Below the pieces are notes generated by a model, which had not been told where the DNA came from, searched no databases, and saw nothing but the letters and a program-made list of their open reading frames with translations. This document shows positions 45,525-54,891 of a stretch of DNA of 60,827 nt, in pieces. Position 1 is the stretch's first letter; each line of letters begins with the position of its first letter. The stretch is from assembly GCA_937967455.1 (NCBI GenBank), contig CALCJK010000019.1:1-60827 (forward strand). Direction: 5' to 3'. This DNA comes from an uncultured bacterium (GTDB lineage Bacteria; Bacteroidota; Ignavibacteria; UBA10030; BY39). The translations under genes and the position numbers were made by a program.

Positions 45525-46861
45525 AACCTCTGTGTAAAATATTTCTTTTAACAATTTTATCTATTAACTGTTATGGTTTGGATTATGATTGGTATAAATT
45601 AAAACCTTTAAGCAGTATTTCACTCAGGACATTCTCTTATTCTGCTGTAAAGTATTATCCAAATTATAAGCTTTATAATTCTTATGGAGAATTTCTAAAA
45701 AATGGATGGAATTCATTTTTACAGCTAAATGGCTCAGCTTCTATTATAGAAAGATTTTATTTTAATTACAGATTACAAAATCAAAATTTTGATGATATAT
45801 ACTTTCAAAAATTTAATATCTCATACAATGATAAATCGGTTTCATTTTTATACGGATTAGACTCTATATGGTTGGGACACGGTTACCATGGTTCATTGCT
45901 TTTATCAAATAATGCAACTCCATTTAAAATTTTGAGATTTCAAACAGAAAAACCATTTCATATTCCATATCTTGGTGACTTTACTTACAGATTTATTCAT
46001 GGATGGTTAGCTGATTTTAAATTACTTGCCCATCGTTTTTCTTATTTACCAATTAAATGGATTGAGCTGGGTGTTAATCAAACAGTTGTCTATCAACAAA
46101 AGTATAAATTATGGGAATTCTTCAAAGTTTTTTCTGCAACTGAAGAAAATATTTCTGGTCAAAAATTTGATAATGATCAAAGAGCCAGCATCGATATAGC
46201 ATTATATCTTGATTTTTTGAACCAATATATTCCTTCAATAACTGGAGGCAAAATTTATTATGAATATGCTGGTGAAGATTTGTTTGCTTGGTGGCAAAAG
46301 GAAGACAAAATTTGGATTGGTCCATTAGGATTTGAATTTTTTGATCCTGCCCAATCATATGGGTTACAAATTAATTTTATAAAGAGCAGATTTTGTATTG
46401 AATATTCACAAAATTATAAGATTAAAAATCTGTTTAGAAATGTACATTTAGGCACAAGTTATCAAAATCTTACTAAAAAATGGTATCGCAAAGTGCCTTA
46501 TATACAAAATAATTTCTTTGTTGGACATCATATGGGCACAGAAGCCTCTGATATTTTCCTCGAATATTTCCATCAGTTTAAATATTTTGGTTTGAAATTT
46601 TTCTATCATTTAGAACGACATGGCTTTGCTTCAAGTTATGGAAATGTATATAATTCGAGTAAATATCCGGAAACTTTTACCCAGTTTGGCTTGGAATTAA
46701 ACAAATCTTTCGGTAAACTGGAAATTTCAATTTTATATATATCCAATGATTATTTAAATATCGATGTGAACCCTGAATTGCTGGAATATGTGATTCAAAA
46801 AGATATGCGTACAAGTAACAGTATTTTTGGAATGAAAATTTTATATTCTTTTGGTGATTAA
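45521..46861 (+). CDS. Wzi-like capsule assembly outer-membrane beta-barrel
   Basis: The 446-residue protein has a signal peptide (residues 1-19) and an alternating amphipathic pattern of an outer-membrane barrel. GLDSIWLGHGYHGSLLLSNN near residues 117-136 and the following NNATPFKILRFQTEKPF match the Wzi family, whose barrel presents exopolysaccharide at the cell surface. It is translated with the ABC exporter genes. Its co-occurrence with an ABC-2 exporter, rather than a Wzx/Wzy system, is noteworthy. A general porin-like barrel is the alternative. Confidence 0.78.
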   Translation: MKPLCKIFLLTILSINCYGLDYDWYKLKPLSSISLRTFSYSAVKYYPNYKLYNSYGEFLKNGWNSFLQLNGSASIIERFYFNYRLQNQNFDDIYFQKFNISYNDKSVSFLYGLDSIWLGHGYHGSLLLSNNATPFKILRFQTEKPFHIPYLGDFTYRFIHGWLADFKLLAHRFSYLPIKWIELGVNQTVVYQQKYKLWEFFKVFSATEENISGQKFDNDQRASIDIALYLDFLNQYIPSITGGKIYYEYAGEDLFAWWQKEDKIWIGPLGFEFFDPAQSYGLQINFIKSRFCIEYSQNYKIKNLFRNVHLGTSYQNLTKKWYRKVPYIQNNFFVGHHMGTEASDIFLEYFHQFKYFGLKFFYHLERHGFASSYGNVYNSSKYPETFTQFGLELNKSFGKLEISILYISNDYLNIDVNPELLEYVIQKDMRTSNSIFGMKILYSFGD

Positions 46862-47378
46862 ATTGAAACACTGGAAATTAAATATAATTTTTTGTTTTTT
46901 GATTTTAATGGGTTGTAATTATCCAGTACCCGAAATTAATTTATCGTACGACTTTTTGAAAAATTTTGATAAAGCAATAATTACCCCAGGCTCGGATAAA
47001 GTTTTTAAATATCAAAGCTGGATGAAAGGCACCGAGGGCAGGGATGCTATGGTGATCGGAGTATATGGCGAAGCAACATTTACTCTAAATCCAGATGAGG
47101 TTGGTGATGAATTATATTTTGGCTTACGCTTAAGAATTCCAGATACTGCTGCTGCAAAATGTGATATAATAGTAACAACTGATGATAGCATCAATGTTGT
47201 TTTTAGTAAAAATTTAGACAATATTAATAAACCAGCCGACAGGGAATGGTCAGATGCAGTTGTTGACTTTTCCAGGTTTAAAAACAAAAATATTTCTGTA
47301 ACATTTAGTGTTCAATATATTGGAACCGATGCCTGGGTTGAATGGAGCAGTCCAATTTTAATCGCTAATAAAAAATGA
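46854..47378 (+). CDS. Putative outer-membrane/periplasmic lipoprotein of the polysaccharide locus
   Basis: The protein of about 174 residues has a lipoprotein signal, IIFCFLILMGC (Cys near residue 19). The mature part is beta-rich (KVFKYQSWMKGTEG, GDELYFGLRLRIPD, WSDAVVDFSRFKN, AWVEWSSPILI), resembling a jelly-roll carbohydrate-binding or sugar-decorating fold. I do not recognise a family. The start is unclear: GTG 46854 (chosen) or TTG 46863, both overlapping or abutting the end of the Wzi-like gene. Its stop overlaps the next gene by 4 bases. Confidence 0.65.
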   Translation: MIKLKHWKLNIIFCFLILMGCNYPVPEINLSYDFLKNFDKAIITPGSDKVFKYQSWMKGTEGRDAMVIGVYGEATFTLNPDEVGDELYFGLRLRIPDTAAAKCDIIVTTDDSINVVFSKNLDNINKPADREWSDAVVDFSRFKNKNISVTFSVQYIGTDAWVEWSSPILIANKK

Positions 47379-50143
47379 ATCCAGTAATTTCTGTAATAAT
47401 ACCATGCTATAATTATGCCCGCTATCTTCCTGAAGCAGTGGATAGTGTAGTTAATCAAACATTCAAAGATTTTGAAATTATTATAGTAAATGATGGAAGT
47501 ACTGATGATACAAAATCGGTTGCTGAGTTACTTATAAAAAAATATTCTGAATTTAAAATACATTTGTTGAATCAAGAGAATTCAGGAAATCCAGCAATCT
47601 CAAGGAATCGCGGGATAGAATTATCAAAAGGCAAATATATACTCTGCTTAGATGCTGATGATAAATTAGCAACCACAATGCTCGAGGAATGTTTGAATTT
47701 ACTTAAGATGAAACCTGAAATATCTATTGTTTATACCGATAGAGTGGACTTTAATGGAGAAGAATCAGTAGTAAAAGCCAGGGAATATAATTTTGAGAAA
47801 TTAAAATACGAAAATCATATTTCCTATTGCGCACTTTTTAAAAAAGAGGTCTGGGAAAAAATTGGAGGCTATCGAACAAATGTAATTGGGTGTGAAGACT
47901 GGGATTTCTGGATTGCAGCAGGTAGCAGAGGTTATTTTGGTTTTTATATTAATAAACCGTTATTCTATTATAGAAAGCACAACACTGGAGTTTATCAAAA
48001 AGCTCTTAGGAATATGCGATTATTAAAGGCAAATATTGTCTTAAATAATTCAGAAGTTTATTCTGAAAGGGAAATCTTAGAGGCAAAAAATATTTTAAAA
48101 GTTTATGATGAGAATAAAGTAAAACCTTTAATTTCTGTTATCTTACCAACTTATAATCGTCCAGAAAATTTAAAAAGAGCCTTACAAAGCTTAAAAGAAC
48201 AAACTTTTCAATATTATGAAGCAATTATTATTAACGATGGTGGAATTGATGTTTCATCAATCATTGAAACATTTAATGAAAAAAATAATTTGATATATCT
48301 AAAACATGAATTTAACAAAGGTTTACCTGCAGCCAGAAATACTGCAATAGGTATAGCTCAAGGAAAATATATCGCATATCTGGATGATGATGATATTTTT
48401 TATCCTGATCATTTAAAAGTATTGTATGATACTCTGGAAAATTCTGATTATCAGATTGCCTATACTGATTCTATACGAGCCGTTTATAGAAATATAAACA
48501 ACAAGTTGAATCTAACACAGAAGGAAAAATTTGTTTCTGGTGATTTTAGTTTAGAACGGCTTTTTGTTGAAAATTATATTCCAATTATTTGCATAATGCA
48601 TAGAAAAGATTGTTTAAATGAAGTCGGATTTTTTGATGAATCTCTTACATCTCACGAAGATTGGGATATGTTGCTAAAACTTGCACAAAAATATACCTTC
48701 AAACATATCCCTAAAATTACATGTGAATTCAGCTGGATTGATGACGAACTCAGAGAAAGTAAAAGAAGAATCGAGTTTTTATCCACATTAATCAAAATAT
48801 ACGATCGATATAAGAGTTCTGATAAAATTAATACAACCATACTTCAGAAACAAAATGAAAAACTATTGCAATCGTTACAATGGGCATATCGACAAATTGT
48901 GGATTTACAATCCCAGAAATTAGAATTGAATTCCATACAAAACAACCTTACCTGGAGAATTTTAAATAAATATTTTTTTCGCTTCTGGGATAGGTGGATA
49001 ATACCATTTGGAACAAGAAGAAGAGCTTTGATTGAAAAGTTTTTTAGGCAAAAAATTGACAAAAAGGAATTATCAGAGTTCACGCAGCAAACAAAAAATA
49101 AACAGGTAATTAAATGTTCTGTAAATTCAAACGAAATTGAAAAATTTATAATCTATACTCACTCAAAAGGTAATTACTTTTTTAACGAAATTCGGGATTT
49201 GATAAAAGATGGCATTGCTGAACTTGGTTACTCGGTGGAAATAAAAAACGAAGCAGATTGGTGGTATGATGAACCTGCCTGGCATATCATTGTGGCTCCA
49301 CACGAATTTTTTCAAATTGGTAAAGAGAAAAGTGGTGGGAATGAATTGCTTCCTGAAAATTTAATTTTATTCAATACTGAACAACCATCAACCCGATGGT
49401 CGTATCTCGCAGCCGAATATTTCCCTTACGCTAAAAGCATCTGGGATATTAATTACGAATCTGCACAGAAAATTATAAAGCAGGGTTTTAAATGTAATTT
49501 TTTACCGCTTGGTTATGTCAAGAATAATTATTTGTTCAAAGATGTTGAAAATTTACCTGATAATTATGCTACATATCATCTGGATAAGCATATAAAATAT
49601 AATTCTTATTTTAATGAAGGCTATAAAAGTCGGCCAATAGATGTTGCATTTGTTGGCTGCTCAACTCCCAGGCGCGATAAATTTTTTGCATCCGCTGCAA
49701 AGGTTCTTTCAAAATACAATACATTCTTGCATTTTTCAGAAGGATTGAATACACCAATTATCCCGGGTTTAACAACTTATATGAATTCTGAAACCACAAT
49801 TGGAATAATGCAAAGATCCAAAATTACATTGAACATACACCATGGAGTAGATAAATATTTTGAGTGGCATAGAATTGTTTTGCTTGGAATTGCTCAAAAG
49901 AATTTGGTAATCTCAGAACCATCGGTGAGCTCACCAATATTTAAACCGGGTACTCATTTCATAGAAGCAAAATTAAGTGAAATTCCAAATTTAGTCGAGT
50001 ATTATCTTACAAATGAAAAAGGAATCCGCGAAGCAATTACAATAATTGAAAATGGTTATAACGAGTTTATTAATTGTCGTTTAAGCAAGTATCTTCAAAA
50101 ATTAATTTCTGAACTTATGAATGTGTACCCAGCTAAATTATGA
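47375..50143 (+). CDS. Multidomain glycosyltransferase: two GT2 domains plus a CgeB-like GT-B domain
   Basis: The 922-residue protein begins with a GT2 domain (SVIIPCYNYARYLPEAVDSV, VNDGSTDDT, CLDADDKL near residue 95) and a second GT2 domain from about residue 250 (SVILPTYNRPENLKRALQSL, INDGGID, YLDDDDIFYP). A helical linker of about 100 residues follows (480-580). The C-terminal third (590-915) resembles CgeB-like GT-B proteins (FVGCSTPRRDKFF near residue 765; GIMQRSKITLNIHHG near 808; YFEWHRIVLLGIAQKNLVIS near 826). It could add several sugars of a repeat unit in order. It starts inside the preceding gene's stop codon. Confidence 0.83.
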   Translation: MNPVISVIIPCYNYARYLPEAVDSVVNQTFKDFEIIIVNDGSTDDTKSVAELLIKKYSEFKIHLLNQENSGNPAISRNRGIELSKGKYILCLDADDKLATTMLEECLNLLKMKPEISIVYTDRVDFNGEESVVKAREYNFEKLKYENHISYCALFKKEVWEKIGGYRTNVIGCEDWDFWIAAGSRGYFGFYINKPLFYYRKHNTGVYQKALRNMRLLKANIVLNNSEVYSEREILEAKNILKVYDENKVKPLISVILPTYNRPENLKRALQSLKEQTFQYYEAIIINDGGIDVSSIIETFNEKNNLIYLKHEFNKGLPAARNTAIGIAQGKYIAYLDDDDIFYPDHLKVLYDTLENSDYQIAYTDSIRAVYRNINNKLNLTQKEKFVSGDFSLERLFVENYIPIICIMHRKDCLNEVGFFDESLTSHEDWDMLLKLAQKYTFKHIPKITCEFSWIDDELRESKRRIEFLSTLIKIYDRYKSSDKINTTILQKQNEKLLQSLQWAYRQIVDLQSQKLELNSIQNNLTWRILNKYFFRFWDRWIIPFGTRRRALIEKFFRQKIDKKELSEFTQQTKNKQVIKCSVNSNEIEKFIIYTHSKGNYFFNEIRDLIKDGIAELGYSVEIKNEADWWYDEPAWHIIVAPHEFFQIGKEKSGGNELLPENLILFNTEQPSTRWSYLAAEYFPYAKSIWDINYESAQKIIKQGFKCNFLPLGYVKNNYLFKDVENLPDNYATYHLDKHIKYNSYFNEGYKSRPIDVAFVGCSTPRRDKFFASAAKVLSKYNTFLHFSEGLNTPIIPGLTTYMNSETTIGIMQRSKITLNIHHGVDKYFEWHRIVLLGIAQKNLVISEPSVSSPIFKPGTHFIEAKLSEIPNLVEYYLTNEKGIREAITIIENGYNEFINCRLSKYLQKLISELMNVYPAKL

Positions 50144-50901
50144 AGAATATTAATTATCAAAATAATGCAAATATAATTTTTGAAAGTAGAAAATTAAATA
50201 TTGAATCTGATGTGACAGTAAATATTAGTTTATACAATTATGAAAAATACATTGAAGAGTGTCTGGAGTCTGTCAAAGCTCAAACTATAGAAAATCTCAA
50301 TTTAATTGTAGTAGATGATTGTTCAAAAGATAATTCTGTGAAAATTACTAAAAAGTGGTTAGAGCATAATAAGGATAGGTTTGCCGAATGTTTGCTTCTA
50401 CAGAATAAACAAAATTCTGGTTTAGCTCATACACGAAATACAGCTTTGGCTCACACTAAAACAAATTATGTTTTTATACTTGATGCTGATAATTTGCTGT
50501 ATCCAAGATGTTTAACTCGACTTTTAAGTGCGTTGAAAAATTGTGATGCAAGTTTTTCGTACTGCTACCTTGAGGAATTTGGAAGTGAAACTGGAATAAG
50601 AAACAAAAAACCTTGGGATCCAGAAAAATTAGCCCAGGTTAATCCAATAGATGCTATGGTTTTACATAGGAAAAATATCCTCGAGAAAGTAGGAGGTTAT
50701 TCTATAATGCCTGTGATGGGCTGGGAGGATTATGACCTCTGGTTTAAAATTGCAAGAATTAAAGCTTGGGGTATCCAGGTTCCGGAAATACTTGCAAGAT
50801 ATCGTGTTCATAAGAGATCTATGCTTAATAAAATTACCAATCCAAATGTTGAAAAACTCTGGAGTTATTTAAAAAATACTTACCCTGAATTTTTCCGTTG
50901 A
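50140..50901 (+). CDS. Family 2 glycosyltransferase
   Basis: The 253-residue GT-A protein has NISLYNYEKYIEECLESVKA from about residue 28, LIVVDDCSKDNSV near residue 60, SGLAHTRNTAL near 94 and the metal-binding LDADNLLYP near 110. GWEDYDLWFKIARI near residue 197 is the ED(Y/W) acceptor motif. It lacks membrane segments. The first 25 residues before the GT domain are Asn-rich and not conserved in other family members I know. It overlaps the three-domain gene by 4 bases and is followed by another GT2 gene after 7 bases. Confidence 0.85.
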   Translation: MKNINYQNNANIIFESRKLNIESDVTVNISLYNYEKYIEECLESVKAQTIENLNLIVVDDCSKDNSVKITKKWLEHNKDRFAECLLLQNKQNSGLAHTRNTALAHTKTNYVFILDADNLLYPRCLTRLLSALKNCDASFSYCYLEEFGSETGIRNKKPWDPEKLAQVNPIDAMVLHRKNILEKVGGYSIMPVMGWEDYDLWFKIARIKAWGIQVPEILARYRVHKRSMLNKITNPNVEKLWSYLKNTYPEFFR

Positions 50902-50908
50902 AACTAGT

Positions 50909-51832
50909 ATGAATAACTCAAACCTTCAACTTTCGATTTTAATTGTTACTTATAATTCGGAGAAATATATTTCTAACTGCATTGATTCTATATTATCACA
51001 AAATCCAGCTTCGATAACTTATGAAATCCTTGTTGTTGATAATTGTTCAAACGATAAAACATCCGATATTGTAAAATCAAGATTTCCTGCGGTAAGATAT
51101 TTTCAGAACTCTAATAATCTTGGTTTTGCTAAAGCTGTAAATCAGAGTTTTCAACAAATAAATGGGGAATACATCTTACTTTTAAATCCAGATACAGTTA
51201 TAGTTAAAGATTTTTTTCTTAAACTTTCCAATTTGTTCAAGCATAATAATAAAATTGATATTCTGGGTGTGAAGTTGTTGAATGAACAAGGTAGTGAACA
51301 GCCATCGAGCTGGAAAAAAGTTACATTTTTTACAATTTTATTAGAAATGCTGTTACCTTATCAGTTATCTAAAAAATTAGTAACTGTTGCACCAAAGCAA
51401 TTTTGTGAAGTGGAAAATGTTTCTGGTGCCTGTATGTTGATAAAAAAAGATGTCTTTGAAAAACTTTCAGGTTTCGATGAAAAATTTTTCCTTTACTACG
51501 AAGAAATCGATTTTTGTAGGAGAGCTAAGAATGCTGGATATAAGATCAATTATACTCCTGACATTGAAGTTATTCATTTCGGAGCAAAAAGCTCGATAAC
51601 TGATAAACAGGTATTTTTTTATAACCTTTATAAAAATAAATTATACTTCATTAAGAAGCATTATGGTAAAATTTTCTATAATATAAGTTTTATAGTTGTT
51701 GTAATAGGCATATTGCTGCGTATTATTTTCGGTTTCATTGGTGGATTATTTTTATTGAATAAAGATTTGTATAGAATTTCACAAACTCTTATTTTAGTGT
51801 TGATTAGAATGATAAAAAATGATATCAGGTGA
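50909..51832 (+). CDS. Family 2 glycosyltransferase, rhamnosyltransferase-like
   Basis: The 307-residue protein has SILIVTYNSEKYISNCIDSI at the N-terminus, VVDNCSNDKT near residue 44, NNLGFAKAVNQSF near 69 and LLNPDTVIVKDF near 90. FDEKFFLYYEEIDFCRRAKN near residue 190 is typical of GT2 proteins of the rhamnosyltransferase type. A C-terminal hydrophobic segment (about residues 255-280) suggests membrane attachment. The donor sugar is not determined; dTDP-rhamnose is a guess from family resemblance. Its end overlaps the next gene by 14 bases. Confidence 0.85.
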   Translation: MNNSNLQLSILIVTYNSEKYISNCIDSILSQNPASITYEILVVDNCSNDKTSDIVKSRFPAVRYFQNSNNLGFAKAVNQSFQQINGEYILLLNPDTVIVKDFFLKLSNLFKHNNKIDILGVKLLNEQGSEQPSSWKKVTFFTILLEMLLPYQLSKKLVTVAPKQFCEVENVSGACMLIKKDVFEKLSGFDEKFFLYYEEIDFCRRAKNAGYKINYTPDIEVIHFGAKSSITDKQVFFYNLYKNKLYFIKKHYGKIFYNISFIVVVIGILLRIIFGFIGGLFLLNKDLYRISQTLILVLIRMIKNDIR

Positions 51833-52829
51833 AACTAAAAATAATCCATTAGTATCTGTAATTATCCCTGTAAAAAATGCTGAAAGAACAATCGATAGTT
51901 GCCTTTATGCGATTAAAAAGTCGAATTACAAAAATTTTGAATTAATAGTAGTTAATGATAATTCTGTAGATAAATCTGTTGAAATTGCAAGAAAATACAA
52001 TTGCAAGATATTAAAAGTTGAAAACGGGCAGGGTGCTAACTATGCCCGTAATTTAGGAGGGAAGTCCGCTTCAGGGGAAATATTGATTTTCATCGATAGC
52101 GATATTGTGGTACAAAAGGATACAATTGAAAAAATTGTTGACACACTTCAGGATGAAAACATCGATGCTGTCGTTGGTGTTTACACTGCAAAGCATCGAA
52201 ATGAAAATATTGTTAGCCAGTATAAAAACTTGTGGATTAGGTATTCTTATTTGAAAAGTTCTCCAGAAATCGACTGGCTGTTTGGTTCAATTTCCGGTAT
52301 AAAAAAAGAAGCGTTTCAAAAAGTTGGTGGATTTAATATTAATTTATTGTCCCGTAAAGGAAATGACGATATTGAACTTGGTAAGAGATTCTCTCAAGAA
52401 AAGTTTAATATTATTCTCAACTCTGAAATTGAAGTTGAACACCTTAAGAAATATAATCTCTGGACATTTATTAAAAATGAGTTTGATCGAAGTTCTGGTT
52501 TTGCAGAGCTCGCTTTCAATCTTGGAGAAACAACTCACTCTGTAAAAAATGGCTTTGTGAATGTTTATCCCTCATTTATTATTTCAACCATAGTTATTAT
52601 ACTCGCAACCCTATTTTTAATCTTGGTACTCGTTGGAAAATTATCTTACTGGTATTTAATTGCGGTGATTCTCATATATCTAATCCTGAATATAAAGTTT
52701 ATAAACTATCTTGAGCAGATGCGTGGTTTATTTGCTATGATAGGAATGCTTCCAATCCTGATAATTGATCATTTTGTTTGTTTTATTGGCAGCGTAGTTG
52801 GTACATTAAAGGGATTATTAAAAAGATGA
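51819..52829 (+). CDS. Family 2 glycosyltransferase with C-terminal membrane helices
   Basis: The 336-residue protein has SVIIPVKNAERTIDSCLYAI from residue 12, VVNDNSVDKSVEIA near residue 45, ARNLGGKSASGEI near 75 and metal-binding FIDSDIVVQKD near 89. GNDDIELGKRFSQEKFNI near residue 180 is the acceptor region. Two or three membrane helices follow (about residues 248-330). It is the last plus-strand gene of the polysaccharide locus and ends 4 bases from the convergent TPR membrane protein. Confidence 0.86.
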   Translation: MISGETKNNPLVSVIIPVKNAERTIDSCLYAIKKSNYKNFELIVVNDNSVDKSVEIARKYNCKILKVENGQGANYARNLGGKSASGEILIFIDSDIVVQKDTIEKIVDTLQDENIDAVVGVYTAKHRNENIVSQYKNLWIRYSYLKSSPEIDWLFGSISGIKKEAFQKVGGFNINLLSRKGNDDIELGKRFSQEKFNIILNSEIEVEHLKKYNLWTFIKNEFDRSSGFAELAFNLGETTHSVKNGFVNVYPSFIISTIVIILATLFLILVLVGKLSYWYLIAVILIYLILNIKFINYLEQMRGLFAMIGMLPILIIDHFVCFIGSVVGTLKGLLKR

Positions 52830-52833
52830 ACTC

Positions 52834-54804
52834 TTAGTTTTTACCTTCCTTAGAATATTCTAGAAACAAAATTAAATTTTCTTTCATAAACTTGGCATTT
52901 TCATCGTTTGGTTTAAATTTGAGGTAGTGGTCAAAAAATTTAATTGCATTAGTATATTCTTTTAGATAATATGATGCATATCCCAACTCGCGATAAATAA
53001 TTGGATCGTTCAAACCAAATTTCAAAGCTTTAAAATAATTTTCTTTTGCAAGCTCATATTTTTTTTGTCTTAAAAACAAATTCCCAAGATTTGCATAAGC
53101 TTTTGCACGAGTTGAATCCATTTCAATTGCTTTAAGATAGTATTTCAGTGCATTTGATGTATCGCCTCTTTTTGAGTATTCAACACCAAGATTAATATAT
53201 ACTCCCGGATTAGGCGAGTTGGCATCGGCTGCTTTTTGCAAAATTTTGAATGTGTTCTCATTATCATTAAGCTTTGTGTAAATAGCAGCCAGATTACCAA
53301 GTATTCTCGGATTTGTGGATTCAATATCTATGTATCTTTCAAAATATTCTCTTGCTTTTATGTAATCATTTTTCCAGTAGTAATAACTTCCAAGTGTTTC
53401 ACAATAGCTAAGTTGTGGAATTTTTCCTAGCAGTCTTTCGTCACTCAGCAAACTTATTCTCTTAATAGCTTTTTGTTCATCAGCATTTACCAGTAACCAG
53501 CTTGATGTGTGAAGAAATATCATTCCTGTAACAAGTGTAAGTATATTACTCAAAGAATACATTTGATTTACTTTCAAAATCAGATAAATAGTTAAATAAA
53601 TTACAGGTACAAAAAAGCTTGCCATAAAGTCCCAATCGCGTGCCATTCCAAGTGCAAAATGTGTAACAAAAGTAAAAAGCAAACCGAATACAGACGCTAA
53701 GATTAAAAAAATAAAAACAGAATCTCTTTTATTAAATGTTTTCCCAATAGTAAATATTATTGCAATGCTAATAACTAATCCGAAAGGCGCAAGCAGTAAA
53801 TTAGCATTTAACCAATCTATAATATGAAAAATGGAAAACATCGTGTATGAAAAATAATTATCTGTTGAACTTAGTGGTAGCAAACTCCACCGACTTTCAA
53901 GTATTGCTTGATTTAACGCGAATGCAAATTTTTCACGGAAAAATAAAATTATGATTATAACCAATAAAGCCAAACTTCCAATAGTTATCCCAATTAAATT
54001 TTTCTTCCCTTTAATATTTTGATAAATAAGAAACATCATTGCTGGCGTAAAGCTTATACTGCTTATATGAAATCCAATTGCAATGAAAAAAATTATTACA
54101 GGTATTATAATATTAATTTTGTTTTCCAATGATAGCCAACCTGTGATTATAAAAGCAGTTATGCTTACATATAAAAACACATAGTTCTCAACATAACCAA
54201 TAAATAATTGAACACCAGCCGAGCATAATATAATCATACCAATCAGGAATTTTTCTACTGACTTGAATTTATAATTTTTCAAAAAGTAAAAAACCAAAGA
54301 TATTAGAATAATTAAAGCAACATAATCATAATATCTATAAAACAATACTGCATCTTCAAGCGATTTAATAGAAATAAATTCTCTCACCCAATTTATAATT
54401 ATGGCTACAAAAAACTGGTGGTTAAAAGCAGGTGGTATTTCATCCATCATCCAGATATTTGAAAGTTCTCTTAATAAAAGCGCCCCATCTCCCAATAAGT
54501 GTGTCTTTACAGGTATAATTACAGATATTATCGTAAACAAAAATATAACACTTAAAAATGTTAAAGCTTTAAAATTGATACTTTTAATTTTTTTAATAAT
54601 ATTGTTCAAAATTTTTATTATTTTTTCCCTGATTGAATCAGAAAAAAGAGAAAAGGCACACAATAGATAAACTATCTTGAAAATATCATTTTGAAATGCA
54701 AGGAAATGGAAACCCCAGTTAATATGCGATGGAAAGAATATTGATATTATTTGAAGTGCTAAGAATATTGCGGCAAATATTTTAATAAATATTGAAAAAT
54801 TCAT
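52834..54804 (-). CDS. Polytopic membrane protein with C-terminal TPR domain
   Basis: The 656-residue protein has about eleven predicted membrane helices between residues 5 and 430, with a conserved-looking first periplasmic loop containing LLGDGALLLRELS near residue 103, GYVENYVFLY near 203 and GMARDWDFMASFF near 385. Residues from about 450 form five TPR-like repeats (for example VYINLGVEYSKRGDTSNALKYYLKAI and AYANLGNLFLRQKKYELAKE). The acidic loop motifs and membrane layout resemble GT-C type glycosyltransferases of the PMT/ArnT sort, but I cannot assign a reaction. A role in glycosylation near the polysaccharide locus is inferred. Confidence 0.7.
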   Translation of the reverse strand: MNFSIFIKIFAAIFLALQIISIFFPSHINWGFHFLAFQNDIFKIVYLLCAFSLFSDSIREKIIKILNNIIKKIKSINFKALTFLSVIFLFTIISVIIPVKTHLLGDGALLLRELSNIWMMDEIPPAFNHQFFVAIIINWVREFISIKSLEDAVLFYRYYDYVALIILISLVFYFLKNYKFKSVEKFLIGMIILCSAGVQLFIGYVENYVFLYVSITAFIITGWLSLENKINIIIPVIIFFIAIGFHISSISFTPAMMFLIYQNIKGKKNLIGITIGSLALLVIIIILFFREKFAFALNQAILESRWSLLPLSSTDNYFSYTMFSIFHIIDWLNANLLLAPFGLVISIAIIFTIGKTFNKRDSVFIFLILASVFGLLFTFVTHFALGMARDWDFMASFFVPVIYLTIYLILKVNQMYSLSNILTLVTGMIFLHTSSWLLVNADEQKAIKRISLLSDERLLGKIPQLSYCETLGSYYYWKNDYIKAREYFERYIDIESTNPRILGNLAAIYTKLNDNENTFKILQKAADANSPNPGVYINLGVEYSKRGDTSNALKYYLKAIEMDSTRAKAYANLGNLFLRQKKYELAKENYFKALKFGLNDPIIYRELGYASYYLKEYTNAIKFFDHYLKFKPNDENAKFMKENLILFLEYSKEGKN

Positions 54805-54891
54805 TGTTTTAATATAATAAAAATTTTGAAATTTTTGAGATTGTCAAATAAGCTAATTATATTATCTAAAATTTTCACTTTTTGAGATGAA

